Shown: positions 14,029-26,764 of the stretch, piece after piece
Position numbering within the stretch: position 1 is the first letter of the stretch
Layout of the letters: every line of letters begins with the position of its first letter
Assembly: GCF_047496725.1 (NCBI RefSeq)
Contig: NC_132970.1
Location: 18,712,501-18,776,500 of the forward strand
Direction of reading: 5' to 3'
DNA from: Anoplolepis gracilipes
Taxonomy: Eukaryota; Arthropoda; Insecta; Hymenoptera; Formicidae
Length of the DNA: 64,000 bases
Translations under genes and position numbers: made by a program
The notes under the pieces: generated by a model
Seen by the model: the letters and a program-made list of their open reading frames with translations, nothing else
What the model was told of the DNA's origin: nothing
Database searches by the model: none

Positions 14029-15797
14029 TATATTTATAGGGAACCAGGAACATATATTACATATGGGGACATTTTTTATAAAAGTGCTTCTATAGAAAAC
14101 AACCTAACTGAGTTAAAGTGATTTTTTTTCTGTTTACATTACTAAAAGTATATCTGTCATTCTGAAAAAGATTGTAAATGTGTGTGTTATGTTACATAGA
14201 GTTTTAAAACTCAATAATCTACTATCTCTCAGTCGTTTCACTATAATACATATAGGAACAGTTTAGTTTTTAATAGATTTGCGTATTGAGAGAAATTTAT
14301 GAATATTATATATTGAAGATTTGTAAAAAAATATGTGGAAAATTAATTTTATTTTAAATAAAAAATAAAAATAATATTGTTTAAAATCTTTATAAAAAAT
14401 ACTATAGATAATAAAATTTGAGTCCATTAAAACATGTTAAATGTATTTTATTATTATTGGTACAAAAATTATTTAAATAATCTGACACTATGACAAGTCT
14501 GTTTGAAAATATCTACTTGCTGTTCCTCTACGTATCACCATGATATTTTTGTTTTAAATTATGTTAATATATTTTAAGATTAAGAAATTAAAAACTATAT
14601 ATTAATTAATAAGTTAAGAAAGTAAGTCAAATATTATGCTTTAAAAACATTATCTTCACGAATAACATCAAACATTGTGTTTATAAATAACTTACCTTTA
14701 CAAAATATAATTTATTACTGCGTGAAAGCTCAAGGAGTAAACCAAAAAGAAACTGTTTTATTTTTATGGCACAAAATTAAAATTTTAGTTATAAAGTAGT
14801 ATTTCTGATATCTGTCATTACATGTTCAACGAGGAAAAGCTTAAAGTATAAATTTACTTCTGTATCATTTAAAAATTCATTTTCAGATAGTAGATAATAC
14901 CAATGTATCTATATATACTGTGTCCCAGCATATACCGATTGCCTCTACGTATATGTACATAGTATATAGTTACAACAAAACAGTTTAATTGTGTTTTGTT
15001 TCATTACAGTATCGATGAAGATATCAAAGGAAAAAAAACGATTGCTAATTTTTATTATAGAGGATTGTCATTGCTGTTCCGCTTTCTATGCATACTTAAA
15101 CTTTTATTTTGTCACAACTATGCTAGAAAATTATAAAAAATAATTTATGCATAAAAATGGTATTTAAACATCTCCTTACTGACGTCTTATAAATTATTTC
15201 GTAAAATTAACTTTAAAAGAATTTAGATCTTTATTATTCTTACAGTTAGAATAGTAAATAAAGAGAAACGGAAAGATTTTTGTTTTTGGACCCTTCCATC
15301 TTTCATTCCCTAACAGTCTTTAAATCTTCGTCGGAGTTTGCGCGATTAAGACATCCGGTTTGTGAATTATTCAGTATCTTAATGGAGGAATAATGCCTCG
15401 TAACGCCTACGGTCGAAGCATCAGGACGATTAGAATCCATTTTCCCGTGTCGGCCCTCATAGCGGTTTTGTTGCTCCAGGGACCGCTAGTCTTTCCACTT
15501 CTCATCTCATCAATCGATCCTTCGACTTCTAGCGCTCGGGGAATACGTCTTAATTTCCTCTCGTTTTGCTGAATTGATCTTTAAAATATGAGAATAAACC
15601 TTTCATTGCTTTCTTGAGCGTTATTAAAATAACTCGTGTTCTCGCACTTGCCAATTAGTTAATCTATATTTAGTGAATACATGACTTACCGATCTAAAAC
15701 TGAATTCACAATTCATTAATTTCCGCTCGTCAGTTAAACAAGTATATTCAATATGGTACAAGTATATCCGCTTAAATAATTTTATATGTATAAGTTA
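14029..15797. other. no recognisable gene
   Basis: AT-rich sequence without a plausible coding frame. The stretch at about 15290-15560 is GC-richer than its surroundings and has runs of mixed composition typical of conserved noncoding or regulatory DNA, but carries no identifiable motif. Confidence 0.5.
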
Positions 15798-15909
15798 TGC
15801 AAGAGAAAAGTTTAATTATTTAATATTTTGTAAAAATATTATATATATATATATATCTGTATATAATATTTTTTTACAAAATATTAAAAAACTAAACTTT
15901 TCCGTTGCA
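15798..15909. mobile_element. short foldback (MITE-like) element
   Basis: The left arm (tgcaagagaaaagtttaatt and onward to about 15845) pairs with the right arm ending near 15909 over about 50 bases at roughly 85% by eye. A TA-rich loop including a (TA)n run lies between. No coding sequence is present. Size and structure suit a hairpin MITE; the superfamily is not determined because the target duplication is ambiguous. Confidence 0.55.
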
Positions 15910-15983
15910 CGCTTGCGTGTGTGTGTGTACATTATGTTTCGTAAAGATTTGACTAGTTATATGTTGTCATAATTTAAAAAATC

Positions 15984-16093
15984 AAATGGATTGAAATAAT
16001 AATCTAACGTAGTAGGCATTGCTGTGATTCAGGATTATGCTACACGAATTCTTTTGATTTTAACTTGAAATTAACTTTTTAACTTTGTTCTTT

Positions 16094-16138
<45 letters not shown>

Positions 16139-16354
16139 CAGAGTGTTTATAAAAGAGTTCTCTATATATATAAGGTTTTGCTGGCTATATGTTATCATGT
16201 TCTTCTTCTCATCAAAGCAAACAAAAAATTCCTATAAAACCTGTTCCTAAAAACGCTTCATTAAAAAGTTAATTTCAAGTTAAGATTAAAAGAATCCATG
16301 TGCCATAGTTTGAATCAAAGCAATATTTACTATGTTAGATTATTACTTCAATTT
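15984..16354. mobile_element. foldback element with about 95-bp inverted arms
   Basis: The arms 15984-16082 and 16261-16354 are inverted copies: both contain a block near aataatctaacrtagta at the outer end and an almost exact ttaacttgaaattaactttt block at the inner end. Overall arm identity is about 80% by eye. The interior of about 180 bp holds a 36-bp (TA)n run at 16099-16134 and the phrase cagagtgtttataaaagag, which resembles a transposon terminus and hints at a nested insertion. No open frame is present. This is probably a nonautonomous DNA element. Confidence 0.65.
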
Positions 16355-16451
16355 GACCTATATCTACTTGATATATGTGTAGGTATATGAAACAGAAAAA
16401 ATTTGAGTTAGTAATCTAATTTTGGCAAATAATACTAATGAAGCCTGTATG

Positions 16452-16452
<1 letters not shown>

Positions 16453-16506
<54 letters not shown>
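16453..16506. repeat. (TA)n microsatellite, 54 bp
   Basis: An uninterrupted TA dinucleotide array of about 27 units. Confidence 0.95.
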
Positions 16507-16511
<5 letters not shown>

Positions 16512-19500
16512 TTTAATCGATAAATGTACATATTAGAAATAATTCATTATTTAAAAAGTCTTGAATGTTGACTGTCAAAGATTAAATAGCGGATGAGTAG
16601 ATGAATATATAAATTACGTTGGGCTTCTCTTAATTTTCTTCGAGGAAAAACTCTTTTGTTATTGTAGTCTCTTTATAATGCCTATGTCACTCCTTATATT
16701 TTCCTCTCGTCTTCTCCATTTTCAATCTTCTCTCGGCAGCCGTTTCGATCCCGTCAAACCGAAGTCTTTCAATCCTCTTTTCGTCAATTATTCACAGCTA
16801 CCTGCTCTCGTCTCTTCTTTGAGCTCCACGATTATCCGTGGCCTTTCTCGTTATATTTTCTGAGCCGCAATCTCAGTCCCGACACCGATGCTTTTGTACA
16901 ATCGCTGAAACTCCGACTGACGTGAATTGACATGTTCCATTTCTCAGGTTTAAAAAAATACTAACAATAAGTTTTATGTCTATATGTTTCTTAATACATT
17001 CAACATACAATCTTAAAAAGGTAAACAATATTTTTGTTATATATTTTTTCAGTTAAATTTGTATAAAATTAAATTTTCTCTTTTTACTATTGAATTATTT
17101 TATTTTATCGAGCATATTTCAGCTCGTATCTCAAATGTGTAATCAATGCTACGATTTTATTCATTGCAATTCCGGTACTTTACATCAGCGAGACAATATC
17201 GATAACGCATTTTCCTCGGCAATTATCGGCGTTTGTTCGCAGATAGAAGCATATTATTACACGGCGCCGTTCTGCCCCGTTTTCCGGCATGAATGAGATT
17301 TTTTAACTCTTTAGCGTGCGACTTCCCGGACAATATAAGCGAATGAAACTCAGTACTGAGATACGCCCGCTCGAAATTGCTCGTCGTAAATCATTTCTCG
17401 CGTTTCACGCTTGACATTCGTTTTCGCGACCGTTTTCTTTCGTACCGGACGAAGAAGAGTATACGCTGCTCTTCTCTAAAAGCTTTCAACTTTCAAGGAT
17501 TATTACAAAGACGCGCTATGATTTCATAAGAATGCGAATTACAGCCTATTATAAATGCAATGAGTTTTTATGTCAAACTTAAACATTTTTACTTTGTATT
17601 TACTTGATTAAAGTTATACGCTGTAAATTCATAATTTTCTCCATTTTCATAAATTTCAATTATTTACGCATTTTTTTGGTTTTAAGTTTTTAAAATAAAA
17701 CTACTACCAAAAAGTAAATATAATATGCAAAAAGGATATATTTTTATATTTGTATAATTTTTTAAGTTTTATGTTTTAAATAACGAGAACATACAATTCA
17801 TAAAACATGGACATTTATGATAAATCTCTCTCTATCTCTTAAAGAATTAATTATTTTGTAAAATTATTATTAAACAAATTTAATATTTAAGAAATTACAG
17901 ACATTTTGGAGTACATTTATTCTTAAATAGACGGTTATGAAAAATTTACCGTTTCGAATAGCGAAAATGATGCTATTCATGCGTTGCAGATTTTGTTGGC
18001 TATTTATGTGCATTGCACATCGTGCTCGTGAGAAGAAGCTCCTTGCAAAAGTCCGTCGGTTTTACATTTGTGAGAAAATATTTAGACATAAATATACATT
18101 AAATGGATATACTGCGCTTCTACTTCTTCTATTTTCGGAGATGGAAACTCGGAAAAGCGCGTCTTTGTATAAGTTGTAATTGTATAGTGAAATATTTTAT
18201 TACTATGTGCAAAATCTAGTCTTTTATGTGAAAGCTTTCTCCAACAGCTTTGTTCGTTATTCCGCCACGCTGCTGCATCCAATACTGGTCTATACTACTC
18301 AAGGGGCATTGTGCGGTTGAGCTTTGGCGGAACGGAATGTGCAATGAATTAGTCATTAGCAGATCCTTAGCCTTGTGCTTCGCATGCAGTTATGTGTGCT
18401 ATCTTATGCAAAGGATGTTCAATAACCTGATTGTTAATGAAATATTTTTTGTATCAAATTTGATAGTTACTCATTTTTTTACGAGTAAATAAAATATTAA
18501 TACGATAAATCTAATATAAAATTAATAATTTAATATAATTAACATAATACTTGATCTTTAAGATTTTCAGATATAAATAAATATTGTTTTCATATAGACT
18601 TAATTTTTATTTTTTTTTTTACTTTCACATTGTTAACAGAAAATATTAAAGTATTCGGATACTATTAAATGAAGTAACATCGTTTCCCTTGTCGACGAAA
18701 TATTGTGACATAAATAATATCACTATAGGGAGTTAGTATTTTATAGCTTGACTGCGTCACTGGAGGGATTCAGTGCTCCAGTATATAACGTACGGAGGAA
18801 TCGTCGATGGTTCCATTTCCATTGCAAATCTTTATTGCCTCGATGCGGCTGCAGGTCAGTTTTATCAGTGCGGAGTCATTCGTTTTCTTTATACCGGTAC
18901 CGTCTCATGAAAATGAGACTCGGCCATTCATTCTTTTTGGTAATGGAATCGATTCGTTCACCACTCTTTTATTTCATTCATATATCCGCATTTTGCATCT
19001 ATTTTTATCTATTTATCCTTAGATCTTCTGTTTTTATAATTTACGATTATTTGTACAATTATTTTAAAACGTTCCAAATTATATTGCTACATGATAGCTC
19101 AAAATTATTAAATTTCAAATCGAACGCGTTTTTTAATATATATATATATATATATATTTTTTTTTTGAGGATTTAAAAAATTAATACAATAAATGTATTA
19201 TTATATTAAACATGTATAGAAAGAATTTGAAGAAAATAAAAATAAAATTGCGAGAAATTTTAAAAAATTTATTTATATTCACACGCATTTATAACATTTG
19301 ACGAAATGAAGAAGTTTAAGGAAAATACTACATCTATTTATATTACTTGAATGTCAAATAATTCGTGGAGAAAATAAAATCCCAAACGACTGATCCCATC
19401 ACGAAGTCATCTGGCGAAAGTTTCGTCGAGTGCAATATCCAAGAAGCAATATCGCCGATGCTCATATCGTTACTGATTCGGTACGTACGCGCGAAAAGCG

Positions 19501-21737
19501 CACACTGTGCCGCAGATTGAAGAGCAATCCATCGGGGCGCCATACCTGTCGATGTTTGAGGAAAAAAAAGAGTTATTGAACTTGGCGTGTGTCCCGCTGC
19601 ACATTTCCCGCGGGTGTCCGCGACCAAAAGGAAAATAAAAGCATCGTGCTTCTCATATTCCAATCTACTATTTCGCCGTGTTATCTCTCAAACGACGAGG
19701 CGTTTTAGAAATTGTTTGCACGGTGTACAGAGATTACTTCTTCCGGTTATTTTACGCTTTCGCTTTAACGTTAAACGAAATTTTATTCTGCTTCACACGC
19801 ATAAGATATTTAAAAATTTCTATTTTCTGAGAAAAATTTTCTCTAGAGCGTAGAACGCGTACGACGTACCCCATATATTTTTTATAGTCATAAAATTAAT
19901 TCCACGTCGCGCGTAAAGTGGAATATGAAGTAATAAGAGAATGGAGGACGGGATTTAAAGACACAAGATTTTTGGCTTAAGACTTTCGACAATCCTGCGC
20001 GGATCCGCCTTATCCTCGTCTAGATCGGGATTATTCTGCCGACCAGGCATTAGTCGAAGAAATGCAGCAAAAGTTTTGCATCCAGCCAGCAGCATTCACC
20101 GTACAGGCGTCGGCGAAGTTTTCGCACCTGGGAGCTTTCTCGATGGGAGAGGATGCTCGCGATGCGCCTGACGTCTGCTTCGAAACTTCCGGAAGTTTTC
20201 GATTAGTTCGCGCTACGATGCATATGAAACTATTTCGCCGGATATCGAAGGTGTCCTAACTTTCATAAAGAAGGACAATTTCCGTCAGATTTGGTTATTA
20301 ATAATACCTACTTATCGATAAATTTGAAAAAAATGATTAAATAAGTAATTTTTCTCTAATTTTATTAAAATTTATTCATTCTGAGAGATCTGTCATAGAT
20401 TTTTATACACATAGACATACTATTATAATACTAAAGATATATTTTGATAAAGTTTTAACTTTTCTTTTTTTTATATTGATAAAAATATATATATTTTAAA
20501 TGATTTTATATAATAATAAATTGAAAGTTGCGCAAAAAGCTATTAAACATCTTTATTAAAAACAGCATCTTTTATTCTATTGTGTTGATCAATTACTATA
20601 CAAATCAGTTACTATATGATATATAAAAAAATTCTGTATTCAAGTATCGATATCACAAAAGTGCTTTTGTCGAATCGTATATTACTCTATTAAGTCATTG
20701 ATTGTGAATCTGGATAGATTTGACATGTGTTTACTCGATTAAAAAAAAAATTAATATTTGATGTTTAACAAGAGGTATTGTGACATTTTATTACCTTTTG
20801 TGCGATAAAATACTAGGGTTCTTGGCCAAAGGAATGGCCGAAGGAGAGTGGGTCAAAGTGGATCGTAAAAACTTATGCGGGGGGCGGGTACGTGATATTA
20901 ATGTTGCGAACTCGCGGCTGCACTTTGCAGGCAGCACGCGGGTCTACAAGGCCACAATAAGCCATTGTGGATCAGCAAAGTAGTTTCCGATATCGACCGA
21001 TAAATTCAAATGTGCTCTTGAGCAGCCATCGAGGCGCCACGCCCGCGGCACGTGCGTCGACAGAAAATCGTTAAAGATGCGGAATAGCACCGGCAAAAAG
21101 GAACTGGAAGAATTATAGAGACAACCGGAAAAAAGCAGCGTAAAAATCGAACATTAGCGATACGCATCATTTATTGTCAGTTTGCTCGTAAAGTAGACAA
21201 TGTCATCATGTTTTTACCGATGTGACTCTAGCGTGTCTTATATTATGTAGCTTAGGCCCGATTGCGTCTCATCTCATATATATATATATATATATATACT
21301 GATCAATTAAAAAAAAACTTATAGTAATTCATTTTGGTCAAAGTTATCCAGAGTTTTGGTGAAATAGTTTTAACTAAACGTATAGGTAATTATGATACAA
21401 TAATTTGGTTAATGTTAACAAATAATTTTAGTAAAACTTGACACTTGGTTAACATCAATTATGTATCAACAAAGTTTGTTATACATATAATTATTACTAA
21501 GTAATGATAAATACAACCAAACGATTAATAAGTATAAATTAATTGTTTAGTAAAAATTCAAATTGTTCGATAAATATTATCGAACTATGTGATAATTATA
21601 ATGAATAATTTGGTAAATATAAATAAAATGTTATTAATAGTTATTGCATTATTTAATAAATATTATAATAATCAAATGGTACGATAAGCATTGTATAATA
21701 AAATAATTTATAAATAATAACATAATAAAGTACAGTT
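16507..21737. other. gene-poor region with GC-richer islands
   Basis: The open frames here (up to 142 codons at 18748-19176) have no recognisable domain and end in simple sequence. GC-richer islands at about 17130-17470, 19380-19720, 19980-20260 and 20820-21130 carry mixed-composition sequence unlike the AT-rich background. They could be regulatory elements of a distant gene, but no specific site can be supported. A short (TA)n run lies at 21278-21298. Confidence 0.5.
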
Positions 21738-21985
21738 TAAAGAAATGAGTGAAATAGAAAATCTCTTCTTACTTTAGGGACTTATAGATTTTATTGATAT
21801 ATTAAAAGGTGTGTATAACTTATTATTTTTCTCTTCTTAAAGTGACTTTTTATCATTCGTTCTAGAAAGTCTTTGAGAAACTTTAAGAAAAGAAAAATAA
21901 TAACCTCTATACATACCTTTTAGTATTAATGAGATTTTTAAATCTCCAAAGCAAGAGAAGATTTTCCATTCACTCACTTTTTAGA
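21738..21985. mobile_element. foldback MITE with about 100-bp arms
   Basis: The left arm (about 21738-21845) and right arm (about 21882-21985) are inverted copies at about 85% by eye. Shared blocks include gagtgaa..gaaaatct at the outer end, actaaaaggtatgtata-like sequence in the middle and ttatttttctcttcttaaagt at the inner end. A loop of about 36 bases separates them. No coding sequence is present. The element ends about 65 bp before duplicated block A and is absent from the equivalent flank of block C, so it is not part of the duplication. Confidence 0.7.
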
Positions 21986-24947
21986 AGAACCTACATTTAT
22001 GATATGAATTTTTATAATTGTTAATTGAAGCTATTTATTTATATATATTTATATTAAAATTATAGTAAAAATTCTAACTTGATCGATTAAAATATATTTA
22101 TTTTCTTCAACATACATAAAAAATATTAGAGACAATAATCTGAGAATTTAATTTATTTAAAAATTTTTTTTGAGCACAATCCATGTACAAGTGACACAAT
22201 TAGCGATACATTGAGTAACTATAATTAAACATTGTTTATACTAAGTATCGGACTAAATTATTACATAGTATTGATTTATTATTGATTTCTTGTTATAAAT
22301 AATAAAAAACTATTATATATCGCATCATTATTATCCGAATCATATCTTTGGGTCCTTTATAAATAAACTTAAGAAATTTAATGTTATCAATGTAGTATTA
22401 TGAGTTTACATAACTTAAAAGCCTTGAAGATGCAAAAAATACCATATCTTTTTGACAATTTCTGTTTAATGTTACAAAATTTACATACATATATTAATTA
22501 ATATATAATATGTATAATTTTCTAACACTTTATAGTATATAAATTATTTTATTGTTTTTAAATTATTTACTTACTACTAAATATATTTACTATTCAAAGT
22601 ATGATTTACTGTATTTTAATTCATTCATAACTCAAAAGACATAACGCAAAATTACATAAAACTACTCGTAAAATGCAAAATATAAAAGCAAAGTTTATAA
22701 GAAATCTTATTCTTGAAATTACTTTTACATTTTGAGTTAAAATAACGAACAATTCGCATAGGCTCTAATGAGTCTAAGAGAAATATATAATAAAAGATAA
22801 AAACAGGTAGTGTAATTTGGATTTAACAAATTGGAAAAGATAAAAAATCAGAGCCAATCAGCAGATTAGATATCATCATAAATGCGATCGAATATAAATT
22901 AAAATAAAAAAACAAATCTAATTACAATATCAGACTTTCGTGTCTTTGCTTTATGATAATTTTTACTGGTACGAAAACAAAATAATTGAAATGTTACTAA
23001 TTATGTTATGTTAATATCATGTCGGTCAAAAGGTATAAAATTAAAAATATTATTAATAAATATCGATAAAACGGCTATCTTAAAATAACGGAAAAAAGAA
23101 AAACGAATGTTTTAGGTATATATAAAGACCAATGCATAAAAATTATTTCATTATCAAGCATAAAAATTATAGTAAAACTTGAGTGATAAAGTTGTAAATG
23201 CACTTTCGCAGTAAAAATGATAAATGTAATAATGTGGTGTTTATCCTTCGCAGCAAAATTATCATAATAAATGAATTGGCCAGTATGCATCACTTTTCAA
23301 TCATGACAGATGATCAAATCACGTAACTATGTCCAAATTTCAAACAGTAACATTATTTTAACGCCTAGGATGTCATTATACTCTGTAAATAAAAGAGAAG
23401 AGAGCGTGTCAAAAATAGATTGATTCTGAATTTTTTTTTTTTAGTTTTTCATTATATGTAATGAATACAATTTGTAATATATGTATATATAATTTAATCT
23501 TCAATTTTTACTTAATAAAATTATTTTAATATAAAAATCTCTTTATTTTTCATTATATTTAATAATATTACATTTAATACCGATTCAAGTTTAAAAAATA
23601 TCTTTCTTCATGTATTTATTTCATGATACATATTATACATATATATGAAATATATGATGTATTTATATATTATTATATTCATGTATTCATATACTAAAAT
23701 TTTTTGTTTATCATAAAAAAATATTTTAAAACAATTGTTAAATTGCCAAGGTTATTAAAATCGTGATATAATATCAAATATGACATTATTCAAATAATTA
23801 TATATATATATAATATTTATTTGTAAAGTTCTTCAGAATTTACTAATTAAAACTAATAAAATAAATTGTATAGTACAACGCATACAATGATTATAACTGA
23901 AATAAAGAGTAGGACTTACAGATACTATCGAATAGAGAATTATCAGAATACATTATAGTATAATTATTAATTATTAATTATGATATGTCAATTTTTATTC
24001 TCATTGGTCCTAAAAAGATTAAAAGTCGTAAAAAATAATGTACCAAAAAAATTAATTCTTCTGTTAGCTTGCAAAATGCTATAATTAAAACAAAACGCTA
24101 TATAAAACAAAATTCACCAAAATTTATGTACCAGAAATATTCTGTAGAAATCAATATTAAAAATTTAATAAGCAGATTTTAAAAAGAAATACAAACAAAT
24201 CAAGAACATCTTAGGTTATCATTTACGTTTAAAAATATTATGTTTGTCTGATAATGATAAAACTTATAATAATTTAATAATTCGTGACACATAAAATGTT
24301 CAATAAAATACATAAAATATTCGAAAAAAAAATCCTTTTTGAATATACTGAAATTTATAACAGCTTTCTCAAAATATGAATTACAATTATTTTATTTATG
24401 TAAAATTATATATTATATAAAACAGAAACCAAAGGCTAATTTTTATTTTAACTCACAAATTATATAAAAGGCTAAAGATGTTTTGCGCAATGTTTAATTC
24501 ATGAATTTCAAAATGTATTATATTTATTAACTTTTGACAAAGCTGATCTGGCCAGTTTCTTTTTAATATGTTTCAAAAGTTTTTCTAGATTTTTGTAAAA
24601 TTGTGTTTCTTAGCACATATACGTACATAGAGTTTATTATAAATTTCAAACAATCAGTTATACAAATTAATTGTATTAAAATATGTTATTATTTATATTA
24701 ATTAAACTTATATTTAAAAATTACTTTTAAGTAGAAAAAACTATTGTTTATTATTGATGTGGTAACAGCTAACAAAAGAACAGCAAAAAAAAAATTCTGA
24801 ATGTGTAAAAGCTATTTAATATCTATGTATAAAATATTTACTTCGTCAAAGTTAAATAGATTAAGTTAATGACATAATAACAATTTAGATATTATTAATT
24901 AAACATAAAATTTTACAAACTTACTCTGATTTAATTTTCTTCTCTTT

Positions 24948-24953
24948 TTTATT
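24948..24953 (-). terminator. AATAAA polyadenylation signal of copy A
   Basis: AATAAA on the minus strand lies shortly after the position equivalent to the stop codon of copy C, matching its counterpart at 31253. Because copy A stops earlier through a frameshift, its 3' untranslated region would be about 150 bases longer. Confidence 0.5.
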
Positions 24954-25101
24954 TCTTTATAGATGACAATAGTTCTACTATATGTCTTTCAGATCGGTTT
25001 CTTCCTGTCGAAAGATTTCAGCACGGCTGGTCTGCGAATCTCCTAGTGTTGCTTTGAAAACGGTGCTTTCCTCTATTATATTTTCTTCTCTTCTATGTTT
25101 C

Positions 25102-26115
25102 TTAGTAGGTGTCTCCAGTGATTTCTTCTATAGCGGCCTCTTCCTGTTGTAATTTTTCAGGATCGCTGTTTTGCGGATCTTCTGGTACTTCTTTAAAAAC
25201 GGTGTTTTCCTCTATTACATTTTTATTTAACTCCAATTTCGGAGTACCAAAACTTGGTGACGGATTATTCTCTTCCATAGACAGCACTGGTTCTACTATT
25301 TCTCCAATAGTGGCCTCTTCCTTTTGTAATTTTTTAGGACCGCTGCTCTGCAGATCTTCTGGTATTTCTTTAAAAACGGTGTTTTCCTCTATTACATTTC
25401 TTTGAAAAAGTTTATTCCACAAATGAAAATATACTTTATCTTGAAACGAGGTTGTCCACGAATTACTGATAAAGTTGAGACAATCTTTAATGTTGGTAGA
25501 ATTTGGGAATGTATGGTTTCGAATTTTCTGTCTAAAGTTTATTATTAGATTCTTATGTAATGGTTGAAGATGTGTTACATAGCATGTTGGAAAATACATT
25601 GTCTCGAAATCACTTTCTTTGACTTCCAGTAACGAACTAAATTCTTTGCAAACTTTAAGAAGTAAAATTACTTTATTGTTTACATTTTTTGCTTTCATTT
25701 TTTGATATTTTCTTACATGTTCCATGAAGTAGTTTCTATACCAATATGCGAAAATTTCTGATTCCTTTGTTAACATATCTTGTTCTGTCTTAGAAATGAA
25801 TTCGGATTGATCTATCGCGTATTCTTTAATTTTTTCATTGTCATTTTTAAAAATAAAAAAAGGTGGTAGTTTATTACTATTTGTGGCATTTGCACAAAAT
25901 ACAGCAGTTATTTGGACTTCTTTAAACTTTTCTATGTTAACTATTTTATTTACGTTTTTCATAAGCATAGTTTCCCACGATTCAAAAGTCGTTTTTACCA
26001 TGTTATAAACATTATCTTCAATAATATTTTTCTCTTTCAATCGGTCATTGAATTTTTGAATAAAATTAGCGACAGCAAGAGGTTGGTTGGTCCATAAATC
26101 GGTAGGATGAGCCAT
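25102..26115 (-). CDS. domesticated Tigger/Jerky-like DDE_1 protein, copy A
   Basis: A 337-residue protein. Residues 13-240 align with the DDE_1 catalytic region of pogo/Tigger/Jerky transposases: an IYNxDET-like site at 36-42, CANATNSNKLPPFFIFKN at 74-91 matching the family CANAxGxxKLxPLxIxK, FAYWYRNYF at 122-130, VILLL at 149-153 matching the strand before LDN, LQPLHKNLI at 183-191 matching LQPxDQGxI, and a helical end near 207-237. All three catalytic acids are gone (V40, K154, H187). The N-terminal CENP-B-type helix-turn-helix is absent. The C-terminus has one full and one partial copy of an acidic 59-residue repeat. A one-base insertion relative to copy C, near 25116, shifts the frame and ends the protein early. 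The start is the first ATG after a predicted transcription start. It cannot be an active transposase; a domesticated protein or a recently decaying paralogue are the alternatives. Confidence 0.8.
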   Translation of the reverse strand: MAHPTDLWTNQPLAVANFIQKFNDRLKEKNIIEDNVYNMVKTTFESWETMLMKNVNKIVNIEKFKEVQITAVFCANATNSNKLPPFFIFKNDNEKIKEYAIDQSEFISKTEQDMLTKESEIFAYWYRNYFMEHVRKYQKMKAKNVNNKVILLLKVCKEFSSLLEVKESDFETMYFPTCYVTHLQPLHKNLIINFRQKIRNHTFPNSTNIKDCLNFISNSWTTSFQDKVYFHLWNKLFQRNVIEENTVFKEIPEDLQSSGPKKLQKEEATIGEIVEPVLSMEENNPSPSFGTPKLELNKNVIEENTVFKEVPEDPQNSDPEKLQQEEAAIEEITGDTY

Positions 26116-26159
26116 TGAAATGCTGCTGTTTCCTTGTTGAATCGAAAGAGATGTTGCTT

Positions 26160-26192
26160 ACTGATGCACTTAACTAATATATTATATATATA
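26160..26192 (-). promoter_or_regulatory. TATA box and TCAGT initiator of copy A
   Basis: Read on the minus strand, a TATATATA-type box begins at about 26192 and a TCAGT initiator follows with its A at 26162, exactly 30 bases downstream, the classic arthropod core-promoter spacing. The gene's ATG lies 47 bases further on. The same arrangement is intact in copy C. Confidence 0.6.
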
Positions 26193-26570
26193 AAATACAG
26201 TTACTTTATAAATTAAAAATTATATACATAATTACTTTCACAATTATTTTTTGGAAACAATTTCACATATATGTTACTGATTTCAATGATGCTTTGAAAA
26301 CTGTAGCACACGATGTGAGCTTTTGAAATATTGAAATTATACTAACGACTGAGCTGTTGTTATGGTTGGTTTGCTCTTGTGGAGGACTTTTCCAAATAAA
26401 TACGCACAATAATATTATTAAAGTTGTGTATCGACTGTTGACTCACTGACGACAGTATTTCCTTATGTTTATTATTTAAGCGTACAGTAATGTTAATTGG
26501 CTAAAATATTTATATTACTTATAATTTACAAGACAACAAAATTAGAAAAGAAAAAAATGATAAAGCGTAC

Positions 26571-26764
26571 GTAAAACTGTTTGACATGACGAATTTATTT
26601 ATTCTGTTTTACTATGAGTCTATATATTATATATATATAATTAGATATAATAAATAAAAATTATTTTATATTTTATTTTTCAAGTCTTGCAAAGAGCTTG
26701 AAACTCTTTTACTTAAAAAAATATACTATTAATATTTAATCATTGAGCAGTTGTTAAAGTATTC
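26571..26764. other. spacer between blocks A and B
   Basis: About 190 bp of AT-rich sequence with no match to blocks A, B or C that I can see. No gene. Confidence 0.5.

Larger units (their letters stand above)
22051..26570 (-). repeat. duplicated block A (gene copy plus flanks)
   Basis: This block is homologous to 29287-33700 (block C) in inverted orientation and, over its distal part 22051-24082, to 26765-28963 (block B) in direct orientation. It holds gene copy A on the minus strand, its promoter on the right and about 2.9 kb of noncoding 3' sequence on the left. Similarity with C begins at a shared attatagtaaaaa and ends at gataaagcg. No terminal inverted repeats are seen at these borders, so it looks like a segmental duplication rather than a transposon. 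Near the gene it is about 98% identical to C; the distal part is a mosaic (see findings). Confidence 0.85.

Noticed and set aside
18748..19176. 142-codon frame
   Set aside because: It ends in a (TA)n tract and has no recognisable motif.
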